NCBI GenBank assembly: GCA_039619475.1
Contig: CM077115.1
Span: 308,030,734 to 308,094,733 of the forward strand
Source of the DNA: Icerya purchasi
Lineage: Eukaryota; Arthropoda; Insecta; Hemiptera; Monophlebidae
Direction: 5' to 3'
DNA: 64,000 nt
Part shown: positions 54,430 to 63,558 of the stretch, piece by piece
How positions within the stretch are numbered: the first letter of the stretch is position 1
Layout of the letters: each line of letters begins with the position of its first letter
Notes under the pieces: generated by a model
The model's database searches: none
Seen by the model: only the letters and a program-made list of their open reading frames with translations
Told to the model about the DNA's origin: nothing
Position numbers and translations under genes: made by a program

Positions 54430-55480
54430 GTTTATCATCAGAAGGTCAAGCATGTCTGAAAAGAATAGCTCTCATGCGTTTCATTTCTTTTAAGGCTGTA
54501 ACATTGCAGGGTTTATTAATCGGTCAATTTGGAAACGTCTAATTCTTCGATTTGAAGACCATGAATAGATCTAACTCTACTTTGTCGTGGAGCGAAAAGT
54601 TTCGAGCCTAGATATACGATAGCGTAGTCAACGGTTGTGCCTTGCATTTTAGTGTTTGCCTCATGTCGATCCAACATAAGTAATTGTAACTAAAGCTGAG
54701 GTTGGCGGACCTCGAGGCATCGAATTTTTGCCAGACACTGGTCGAATGCTGCACGCCAATAGGCAGTCAATCCTTTCAAACTTTTCGTAATCTTCGATCT
54801 CTCCGTCTGATCCAACAAGCTCTTTCAAGCAAGTCTGTATTGTTCCTTCGATTCTTCTATATTCGAACATGGACAGCGCATAAAACAGATAATCGCTTCG
54901 CTGAAAGCGTGAATCACTTTCCAAAATCTTGTATTGGCAAGTAGTCTAAAGGACTGATGCTGTGGCTTAAGATTCACCCTATCCATTGATTCCATATGGA
55001 AACAGAAAGTACCATGTAAACTCTTTTGCTTTCAATTCGTACTCGGTATTAACGATGTTATCCCTAGTTTTTCTTTTGATTTCATTGACATTATCAGAAA
55101 CCTCCTACACATTCTCGACATCCGGCTGCGCACAGTCGATTGGAGTCATTACCGATGTGTTTGGACCTGAATGTTCAATGGCTGCGATTGATGCTAAATA
55201 TTCACTGGATTAGACTCAGGCATGTGTGTAGTGCTTCGATAATATTCAAATCTTCTATTGAAACATTCTTGAGGTGGAGATGTTGTGTGACCGATTTACG
55301 AACAGTCTCTAAACGAGCCTCGCGTTCTTCGTAACTTTTATTTGCACGCAGCGGTGAATGTTTCTGACGATCAAGTTCTAATCGGATTTTACGCTGACCT
55401 TTCGTTTCAGCACTTCTCCATTTCAATCTATATTGGCATACATGACTGTTACGGGATAACACGAAAAAAAGGAAATGAGA
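54430..55480 (-). mobile_element. Helitron remnant (PIF1-like helicase end joined to N-terminal region)
   Basis: At 54430-54960 the minus strand encodes helicase motifs near the carboxy end: LQGTTVDYAIVYLGSKLF-type sequence (MQGTTVDYAIVYLGSKLFAP), SRVRSIHGLQIEELDVSKLT and, upstream, KSLKGLTAYWRAAFDQCLA-like and RPPTSALVTITYVG fragments. At 55202-55462 it encodes SPLRANKSYEEREARLETVR then KSVTQHLHLKN, the charged repeat-like N-terminal sequence (REARLETMRK) typical of arthropod Helitron proteins. The rolling-circle nuclease and most of the helicase between them are missing. The element is inactive; ends were not recognised. Confidence 0.72.
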
Positions 55481-55720
55481 AAAGACATGTTCTTAATCTT
55501 ACTTGCTTAGCATTATCATTTTCTTCATTCCTCTTCTCGTGGTATCTTTTACGAGCTCTTTCCAAGCGTCATTTGAGTGGTTGTATCTCTCATTATTGTG
55601 AATAATTTTTCATATTGCAGCTAACGTGATTGTAGACGTAAAAATGATAATGCTAAGCAGGCAAGATTAGGAATATGTTTTTTCTCATTTCCTTTTTTTC
55701 GTATTATCCAGTAACAGTCA
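55442..55720. repeat. Inverted repeat with ~80-bp arms
   Basis: Left arm 55442-55522 (ATGACTGTTACGGGATAACA start, TTGCTTAGCATTATCATTTT end) and right arm 55640-55720 (AAAATGATAATGCTAAGCAG to GTAACAGTCAT) are about 88 percent complementary, with a 117-bp spacer. The left arm overlaps the Helitron N-terminal coding remnant, so the right arm is an inverted copy of Helitron-flanking sequence or both form a MITE inserted there. Confidence 0.75.
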
Positions 55721-55966
55721 TATATATTCAAAGATATTTCGCCTAATTCCTCGAAGTAAATCTTACATACCGTAAATATCCTACGCTACACATCCTGTAA
55801 TGCGTATAAGTCGAAAATAATCACGGATTATACTTTTGTTATCTAAAACAAAGGTCTATGCAAAATTTTAGAATTTTTCATCAACGGAAAATGCCTTAAA
55901 TAGAGCTTCTCAGATTTGATTACAGACAAACAAACAGACATGAAAGTGAATTAAAGAAAAGTGTTA
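55721..55966. other. Spacer
   Basis: No supported feature; an ACAGACAAACAAACAGACAT stretch lies near 55920. Confidence 0.4.
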
Positions 55967-56695
55967 AAAAAAAATACAACCAATAATTTATACCATAAAT
56001 TTTATTAAACTATCGAAACAACTTAACATACTGCAATATATATGTATATATGTATATATATATACATATATATATAAATAATACTTTTTTTACGTTTCCA
56101 TGGTATTATTAAATTAGCAATTGAGTTTTTACATGCTTCTCCTTTGAGGTGGGACTTCTTATTCATCAACCTGCACAGTAATATTATGTTTCGAAAAACG
56201 AAAACCGCCACCGGTCGCAAACGTGAATTGCAGAAACGAAAACGGGACGACGAACTGTGCGATAGTGAGGAATTTGACACATTTATACGTGATACGCGTT
56301 TTGGTTCAAAAACGACAAATGTAGAAGAGTTTGAAGCGTTTGATAGCATTTTAAGTCAACCGCCTCTGTTATACTAATAAAAAATTATTCAAAGGGACCA
56401 GATTTTTTCATGTTTTTTGGCGAATACTCAATTTATAATTTTCATCACTACGCACATGGCACCTAAGTTAAATGGTACTCTTTCTAATGGGCAAAGGATC
56501 AGTACAATCGGTGTCTATATAAATATGAGTTATGCGCGAACAAACATAAAAAAGAAAGAAAAAAAACATACGCGACAAATATATAATCTCCTTTTTTTTT
56601 GGAAGTCGGTAAAAATTAAAATATCACAAACGTTACATAAAATTGGGACATTTATTCTAATGAAGGCCGGCCTAAGAATTACGTTGTAATTAATA
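55967..56695 (-). mobile_element. (TA)n-bounded TIR repeat, copy 6 (long form, tail missing)
   Basis: A mirror of copy 3: it ends on the right with AAGGCCGGCCTAAGAATTAC then GTTGTAA before (TA)n 56691-56710. Its left side stops inside the element at the TACAACCAATAATTTATACC block, so the second terminus and tail are absent. It contains an internal TA-rich microsatellite at 56037-56076 and the open frame listed next. Confidence 0.7.
56144..56377 (+). CDS. Open frame in long repeat form, unidentified acidic protein piece
   Basis: A 77-codon plus-strand frame. From Met-15 or so: IMFRKTKTATGRKRELQKRK, RDDELCDSEEFDTFIRDTRF, then NVEEFEAFDSILSQPPLLY and a stop. A basic half is followed by an acidic, aromatic half. 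Copy 3 (46.7-46.9 kb) has the same reading apart from one stop and several substitutions. I recognise no family. It may be the last exon of a gene captured by, or encoded in, a longer relative of this repeat. It is antisense to the repeat orientation defined by the tail. Confidence 0.4.
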   Translation: MRWDFLFINLHSNIMFRKTKTATGRKRELQKRKRDDELCDSEEFDTFIRDTRFGSKTTNVEEFEAFDSILSQPPLLY

Positions 56696-57233
56696 TATAT
56701 ATATATATATGAATTCCGAGTGTGGCGCATGCATGTATGTATATGTAGTACGATGTACGAATATATGTACATAAACTAGCAGTTGCATACAAATTTGTGA
56801 GCGTAATAATTACGCGTGAACAATTCTTTTCATAACTTAACTTTTAATTGCACAATCTATATACCTTGTTTATAATATACACAAAACATAAGGAAATAAA
56901 ATAAAAGAAAAAAAAAAGAAATATTCTATTAATGTGAGAATCGCTTTATATAAATTTCTGTCACTTCATTGACAATTCATAAGTCTTTTAGTGAACCCCT
57001 ATCCTTCTTTAATATCATTAGATTTATTACTTAACAGTTATCCATTATTATTTCCTATTCTTCGTTTTAAAAAATGAATATGCTCCTTTAAAATTGTTTT
57101 AATCAGCACTGGTTTTCTGATCTTTTACGATGGACAGGGATGAGGGGACAATTTTTTCCAGCAAGTTAAATTTACCATTTGTTTATGTTTTATTAAATTC
57201 AACATTTAACCACGTTATCGTTATATCTATACG

Positions 57234-57274
<41 letters not shown>

Positions 57275-57696
57275 AACTATTTGAACTAGCCATGGTATAG
57301 TTATCTATTGTGATTAAACTAGAATAAAATAAAGATAATTAGATGAGATACTGCACTCTTTCGAGAATACATAACCATAGCAAGCCTAGCGAAATATATT
57401 GGATCATGTAGCTAAATATCTATTTCGTTTGTTTTGACGATTATTTAATACTTCATACACATGTAGGGCGGAAGAAATCGAAGATAAATATGGTATAAAA
57501 AAAAAGCCGCAAAAATTCTATCATTATTATAACACCGCTAGGATCGATTCCCTAATAATTCAAAGCCGTTCAACAGTGTTTGATTTATTTTTATTTCGGT
57601 TAAAACATTTCTGCAAAAGTTCTTAAAAAATTTCCACATACATTTTTAAAAACAAGCTCTTTTACTACTCAGTTATTTACGGAAACATACATATCT
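56696..57696. other. Spacer
   Basis: (TA)n at 57238-57266. AT-rich, no supported frame. The sequence left of 57697 carries the 5' target duplication ACATATCT (57689-57696) of the SINE. Confidence 0.45.
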
Positions 57697-57847
57697 TAGC
57701 CAGCTTTCGCGGCGTAGTTGGTTAGGCAGTGGTGTTTCGTTTCGGCAGAACCGTGTTCGAAACCCTTCGTCGCACATTGTAACTTTCAAATGCGTTAACT
57801 TAATGTCCTCAGTTGATGCGTCCATAATATAAAAAAAACAAAACAAA
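57697..57847 (+). mobile_element. tRNA-derived SINE, copy 1, with 8-bp TSD
   Basis: A 151-bp unit between two copies of ACATATCT (57689-57696 and 57848-57855). It contains a Pol III A-box-like GGCGTAGTTGGTTAGG (57711-57726) and a B-box-like GTGTTCGAAACCC (57753-57765) at tRNA spacing. A unique body follows with AGTTGATGCGTCC, then an A-rich tail (AAAAAAAACAAAACAAAA). It is not a functional tRNA because the acceptor stem does not pair. A divergent second copy lies at 63.4 kb. Confidence 0.8.
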
Positions 57848-58801
57848 ACATATCTACCTTCTTTCTTTTCGGAAACCTGTTCAGACCTATATCTGTTAAA
57901 TTTCGTTTAAACTTAATTACATATGTGTGTATTGTAGAAAAAGAAATTAAAATTGATTAATAACGTAAAACCGTGTTAATAATAAGATTTTTAATCGAAT
58001 TTTCTAAAAATCACGCATATTCTTCAACGTTGAAAATACTATATTTGTTTTGGTTTTATTAAACTTGTACGGCCTTTTTTGAGCTTTTAATTAACAGTAA
58101 TAAAATTGACAAAAATCGTTTATAAAGAGAAAAGCATTTTACTTTTTTTACACTATTTTGATTGATGTAATTTCAGAAGTCTATAAACCTGCGGGAAAAA
58201 GAAAAAAAAAGTAATTATCATCTATATATGTATATTCAATTCCCCCCTTTAGTTTGCGATTATTTCATGATACACATGAAATCTAGAAATCCAGCAGTTT
58301 TATGTTGTTTCTTTTTACCGAATTATTGAAACTATTTCTCCATCATCCGAGTTCCAGAATTATCGGCATAAAATCTGAAGGTCATATTACGGAAGATGTG
58401 AACGAACAAGTGGTGCGTGCGTGCCTGAAACAGCATCTGCCCTCTTGTTGCCGCTAACTAGAAGTTTCATCTGGTCGCCGGTATTATGGAACTATGAAAT
58501 AACAAACTTGTTAAAGATCGATGCTCAGTCCTCCGCAGGCATCACGCAAATATCCCGAACATTCCGCTAATCGTAACATCGTGTCGCGTTTATAATCGTA
58601 ATTTAGAGTACTCTGATCGGAGTCTTGCAGTGCTCATGTTTGCGTTGTGCAACATGTTTCCATCTTCGACATGATCGTGTTACGAAATATCGCGTTGACG
58701 ATGCGATGAATTAACCGATTTCGAATTGAAAAATTCGAACAACGCTTGCAGGTGAAAAAAAATTTAATCGCGTTTAATCTCTCAGAAAATCGTGATTGAG
58801 C
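57848..58801. other. Spacer; right part possibly a 5' UTR
   Basis: AT-rich to about 58330, then less AT-rich to 58800 (GTGCGTGCGTGCCTGAAAC at about 58411, several CG dinucleotides). The right part would be the leader and promoter region if the exon at 58802 is real. I see no clear TATA box. Confidence 0.3.
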
Positions 58802-58844
58802 ATGACCGCGGCAAAGGAAAGATTACAAATGTATCCTGCCAAAA
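58802..58844 (+). CDS. Candidate first coding exon of a plus-strand gene
   Basis: ATG at 58802 opens MTAAKERLQMYPAK, followed by a perfect donor AAAA|GTAAGT at 58845. An in-frame TGA lies 9 bases upstream of the ATG, so this is the first possible start. Upstream sequence is less AT-rich than average. I could not find the next exon before 64000. It could equally be a chance ATG near a donor-like site. Confidence 0.3.
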
Positions 58845-59663
58845 GTAAGTACCATCTTTTAGAGTGATTTTCTTCTTCTTTTTTTTTTTCTAAACTTCTA
58901 CGACATACGCTGCTTCGAATGCGTACTTTTTTTTCGTATTATATATTGCCTTTTCTTTAGACATTGTGCTTTCTGAAATCTTCATAAATAGCAGCGAAGA
59001 TATTATTAAAAAAGTCATATCACCTGGAATATTTAAAAAAAAAAATCCTCAAATAAAATCGTTCTAATTCATTCACACCGATAATATGCGGATTTTCACT
59101 ACAAGTTCTCAATAATTAGTTGAAATAATTTTGAAAAATGTCGCTTCTGAATAACGATACGAAACAAGTCGCAACATAAATACAAAAGTATATTTGTATA
59201 ATGCTTCGGTTTCAAAAATTGCAATGAAAAAAAAGAAAGCCTAAAATTATAAATTCACCAGTTCTTTTTAATAGTAGTAAGCTTTTGATGTTAAAACAGA
59301 GGATGCGAAAATATTAGTACCGGTAAAATTTTAATCCAATAACTCTGCAGCGTAGACAATTTTTTGAATTTTCTTGAGACCAGCTAAAACAAAAATGTAC
59401 GCATCAGGGAAAATCTCCGTAATAACAGAAATTCTCCAGAATATTTCGGTAAATGTTTGACGATATCTCCAAGGATATATAATTATCATTATAATTCATT
59501 ATAAGCATGCATATCTTAATGTAGAGGAATAAACCCGTTTTGTTTTGCTAAAAATTATAATGAACATCACTAATATAGCAAACAATTATATTGTTTTATA
59601 CTTTTCTTGTATTTTGTTATACTGCGATTATATTTAACAGTTTTATATATATATATTTATATA
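58845..59663. other. Spacer
   Basis: AT-rich with T-run 58875-58889; no supported feature. Ends in (TA)n. Confidence 0.4.
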
Positions 59664-59846
59664 TTAATTGCAACGTAATTCTTAGGCCGGCCCCCATTAG
59701 ATAAAATGCCCCAAAAAATTTCCCAATTTTAAGTAACGAAAAATGTCAAAAAATATTCCAATTTTATGTAACGTTTGTTATATTTCAATTTTTACCGACT
59801 TCTAAAAAAAATGAAGTTATACATTTGTCGTGTATGTTTTTTTTTA

Positions 59847-60646
59847 ACCGACTTCAAAAAAGGAGGAGGTATTCAATTCGACTGTATTTTTTTTTTTTTT
59901 ATTTATTTTTTTTTTTATGTGTGTTACCACAGAACTTTCTTCTAGATGAACCGATTTTGATGATTCTTCTTTTATTTGAAAGGTGGTGTTTGTCATGTGG
60001 TCCCATTTAAATTTGATCAAGGTCTGACCGATAGTTTTTGAGTTATCCTTAATAGTAATGCGGGAGATTGAAGCTTTTTGGATGCTTTTCATTCATGATT
60101 GTTTTCACCGTCGGATTAGATTTTTGACTTAAAATGCTATAAATTTGCCAAATTACCATGGAAATGTAGCTTTTGGTGTTTTTACCGTGGAAATAAATGT
60201 TTTAATTTAATTGAATAAAAATGCACTAAAAAGTAAAAAATAAAATGCTTTTTTACAAAAAATAAATACCGATACTTGAAGGTTTATTATGAAAATTTAA
60301 AAATGCACTAAAAAGTAAAAAATAATTACTCCCGATAAGAAAATATATATATCAGAGTGATATAACACTTAGTGGTGATATCGTAATTCTTATACAACAT
60401 TAATTTTTTGGAGTTGGCATCAAATTCATATTAAAAGAATAATTAAAAACTGCATTAAATGTTGATTAAATTGTTCCTAACATGAATTTAATTCCAACTC
60501 TAATAAGTATTAATGCTGTATAAGAATTACGATATCACCACTTAAGTGTTATATCACTCTGATATATATATATTTTCTTATCGGGAGTAATTATTTTTTA
60601 CTTTTTAGTGCATTTTTAAATTTTTATAATAAACCTTGAAGTCGGT
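59847..60646. mobile_element. CCGACTTC-type arthropod repeat, nested
   Basis: Inverted ends ACCGACTTCAA (59847-59857) and TTGAAGTCGGT (60636-60646). The left part reads AAAAAAGGAGGAGGTATTCA then ATTCGACTG and, further on, GAACCGATTTTGATGATTC-like and GTGGTCCCATTTAAATTTGA. From memory this is a repeat widespread in arthropod genomes. On the minus strand it still encodes an 82-codon frame with KFKWDHMTNTTFQIKEESSK and SVHLEESSVVTHIKKK, the reading usually seen in that repeat. It is probably a non-autonomous transposon. Confidence 0.65.
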
Positions 60647-60674
60647 ATTTATTTTTTGTAAAAAAGCATTTTTT
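60242..60674. repeat. ~430-bp near-perfect palindrome
   Basis: Left arm 60242-60414 (AAAATGCTTTTTTACAAAAA start, TCGTAATTCTTATACAACAT near its end) is complementary to 60509-60674 with few mismatches. Weaker pairing (GGAGTTGG..AAATTCAT against ATGAATTT..CCAACTC) continues inward, leaving a short loop. The unit ATGCACTAAAAAGTAAAAAATA also occurs once more as a direct repeat at about 60220. It overlaps the right end of the CCGACTTC element. Confidence 0.85.
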
Positions 60675-61123
60675 GTTTTTTATGTTTATTCGCGCATAAC
60701 TTATATTTATATAGACCGATTTTACTGATTCTTTGTCCGCAATTTTACGTTCGCGTTCGGTCGTGGTTTTCGTTGTTGGGAACATAATGAATACACTTCT
60801 TATGAATAAGAAGTACCACCATAGGGAGAAGCATGTAAAGACTATATTGCTAATTTAATAATACCGTGGAAACGCAGAAAAAGTATTATTTTTATGTGTT
60901 GTAGTATGTTGTGTTGTTTCGGTAGTTTAATAAAATTTATTTATTTTTTTTATTATATAAAATTGAGACATTTTTTTGTTATAAAATCTAACGGGGAGGT
61001 GGGTGGCCTAAGAATTACGTTGTAAATTTTAATAATTTTATACAAAGTATAGAAGAGAAAGGAGACAGAAATGTAAGCAATAGGGATCAAGGGGGCACAA
61101 CCCCTTACGAGCCGAAATGGCCA

Positions 61124-61129
<6 letters not shown>

Positions 61130-61189
<60 letters not shown>

Positions 61190-61195
61190 CATATA
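61130..61195. repeat. (TA)n microsatellite
   Basis: Long TA alternation ending in (CATATA)n, abutting the tail of repeat copy 7. Confidence 0.9.
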
Positions 61196-62439
61196 AACTC
61201 GGCCAATTGAAAAAAAAATAAACTCTCTAGCTACTATAGAACGATCTTTACGATTTTTTTTCTTGCCGCTTTATATAATATATATATATGTTTTTTTTTT
61301 TGTTTTTAACGCTAAAGAGTAAACATGACTAAAAAAGTAACTCGAAAAAAATATCGGTCACCAAAAAACATGTTTAAGGGTTCTTTTGGAAACAAAGTGA
61401 ATAGTGATATATTCAAGAGTTGCGTTATTTCATTACTGATTATTGAGTCTTAAGCACAGGTGTCTGTAATAAAGTTGAAAGAAAGAAAAATTGAAAGACG
61501 CGGAACCGAGGTCAGAAGTACGTTTATCAGAGATTAAAATACAGAATAGATTCTTTATTAATGTATTGAAAAGAAAAAAGTAGAATTGCACCAGACATGT
61601 ACGAGACTAGCGGACGATGATATATGCCATAAAAAAAACTGATATACAAATGATGAAGGAAAGAGGAATAGACAATATTTACGATGAGAAGACAAAAAAA
61701 CAAAATTTGTATACTTATAATAGAAAATACGAAAGAATTGCCAAGACCGTAGGGAGTGAGGAAGTTAAGAGTTTTTCCCAGGCGCTTTTAATTTTAATAT
61801 GAGGCAAGTTTCACATCTGGCGAATGTATGCAGAAAGTGTAGATACGCAGCCGCAGATTCATTTTACTGATACTGGCTTTATGTGCCGTGTACTCTAGGC
61901 CAGAGGCGCATGAAGTTGTTATTTAAATTTAGAGGAACAGATTGCTTGATTTCGTGAAGGGGAGAAGATACAATTTTTTTATAAGTTATCTGAAAGATTT
62001 TCGAATAGTGATAAGGACGGCAAATTATAATCCATTAATTTTATACATGCATCGCGCTACTTTATTATCCTAATAGCTAACAATAATAATAATAATTATA
62101 ATTATAATAATAGTAATAATAAGTGTGTGTGCATATGTGTGTATGTGTGTCGGAAGAAAAATTATTATTAATGTTATCAATACTACTTCTCCGGTAAGCA
62201 ACTATTGTATAATTAAAATCTAGTTTTTTTTTTGTTTTTTTTTTTTGTTTTTTTTATAAATTATCTCCTTTTCAAATTTCAAATAATTCTTAAAATTACA
62301 AAACCTTAATAAATAAATTTAAAAAAAACAATTACAAAGTATAACTTTTTGTAGATGGAGACCGTTTGACCAATGGTTTATCCGTATCTCCTCCACATTA
62401 CACGATATCTAAAGAGAAAAAGCTATCGACTTAGATTAT
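61196..62439. other. Spacer
   Basis: (AAT)n-like run 62084-62120, (GT)-rich run 62122-62150, T-runs 62224-62255. A 61-codon Lys-rich frame at 61617-61802 has no recognisable feature. Confidence 0.4.
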
Positions 62440-63010
62440 AGCATCATATTCTTTTTTTTTTTATATTTTATGGTCTTCATAGTATTGTTTTTATTCTTGA
62501 ACCAGTTGCAGTTTCCTCCGATGTTATTTTTAGCTCTTCTTATGTGCTCGAATTTGGAACAATATAGAAAAGTATGATCCGGTGAATCTGTTTCGATATT
62601 GCATTCTCTGCATTTATCATCATTTGTTGTGACCATTTTTTTTTAGATACTCAGCGAAATTATCATGTCCCGATAGTAATTGGGTTAGAAAGAAATCTGG
62701 ATTGAGTAATTTGTTCTTCAATCTATCCTCGATTCTGGTTAATAGTCCATACGCGTTCGTCTCCCTGTTAATTCTTGCTCATCAGTGTTTTGCCACTCCT
62801 CCAGGTATTTCGACTTTACTTCTTTTACCTTCTGTATTACCATTGTCCTATCACTATGGTTGTTTTTGGTTATTTTTATCTCGTTAATCATTTCCCCAAC
62901 TGTAAATCCACTGGCATAATTCCCCTGATATGACATACGAAGATGTATAGGAAACCGTGTTCTATATGCAGATGTTATATTTAAGATGATTTTCGTTTGT
63001 TCCAAATTAA
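62440..63010 (-). mobile_element. R1-like LINE 3' remnant
   Basis: The minus strand encodes SAYRTRFPIHLRMSYQGNYA (R1 family AYRTVS..AL.V.AG..P) then VIQKVKEVKSKYLEEWQN. After a frame break comes DDKCRECNIETDSPDHTFLY then CSKFEHIRRA, a C-x2-C-x8-H-x4-C knuckle typical of the end of R1-clade ORF2. The reverse transcriptase itself is absent. It is not a ribosomal-DNA insertion here, as no rDNA flanks it. Confidence 0.72.
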
Positions 63011-63404
63011 AATCTAGTTAGTAATTAAACAATTACTAGCAAGCTGATCGATCTGTTTATTATAATATAAATTTCCGCAATCCTGAAAGAAGAAATATCA
63101 CTAGAAGGATAAAAGTAATCGAAAGATCGTGACACTGCCACAGACCGATGAATGTTGACTTTCTAGCGGAATATGTTGAACGTTCGAAAGAAACAAAAAA
63201 CTTTTTTCTTAAAATTATCAGAGGCAAATGCATTCCTCTAGAGCTAACTCGGATGTTTCGTGTAAACTTGAATTTTATTATTTAAGTAGAAATATTAAAA
63301 AGTTTTCCAGAATGTAAACGCCTCTGGGTACCGAAAACTTTGAAAAACTGTTTAGTACAATTTAGGAAGAACAGGAATGATTTATACTCAGGTTAATGCG
63401 TTAT
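63011..63404. other. Spacer
   Basis: No supported feature. Confidence 0.4.
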
Positions 63405-63558
63405 CTGATGACCCCCTAAGGCGTAATTGGTTAGACATATTTCTTTCGGTAAGACCTGATATCCCGCTACCGCATATTAAAACTTCTAAAAATTTCGCTT
63501 GCACTCCGGGTTAATTTCCATAGTTGACGCCCCCCTCCCCCCCCCCCCCCCAAAAAAA
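63405..63558 (+). mobile_element. tRNA-derived SINE, copy 2, divergent
   Basis: GGCGTAATTGGTTAGACA then TTTCTTTCGGTAAGACC lines up with the tRNA-like head of the SINE at 57.7 kb (GGCGTAGTTGGTTAGGCA ... TTTCGTTTCGGCAGAACC). TAGTTGACGCCCCC lines up with AGTTGATGCGTCC near its end. The B box is decayed (CCTGATATCCC). The 3' side is a C-run (63529-63551) and A7 instead of a plain A tail. Confidence 0.55.

Larger units (their letters stand above)
59664..61129 (+). mobile_element. (TA)n-bounded TIR repeat, copy 7, enlarged by nested insertions
   Basis: Left end GCAACGTAATTCTTAGGCCG then GCCCCCATTAG; right inverted end AAGAATTACGTTGTAA at 61009-61024. The tail has CAAAGTATAG, ACCCCTTAC and GAAATGGCCAAG, then (TA)n 61130-61180. 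The long-form interior (TTCGCGTTCGGTCGTGGTTT, GAATAAGAAGTACCACC) is present but shortened and lacks most of the coding-like segment. Two nested structures (59847-60646, 60242-60674) account for the extra length. Confidence 0.72.

Noticed and set aside
57697..57770. Functional tRNA gene
   Set aside because: A and B boxes are present, but the ends do not form an acceptor stem, and the unit has a SINE body, tail and target duplication.
62436..63010. R1 insertion in ribosomal DNA
   Set aside because: No 28S rRNA sequence flanks the R1-like remnant.
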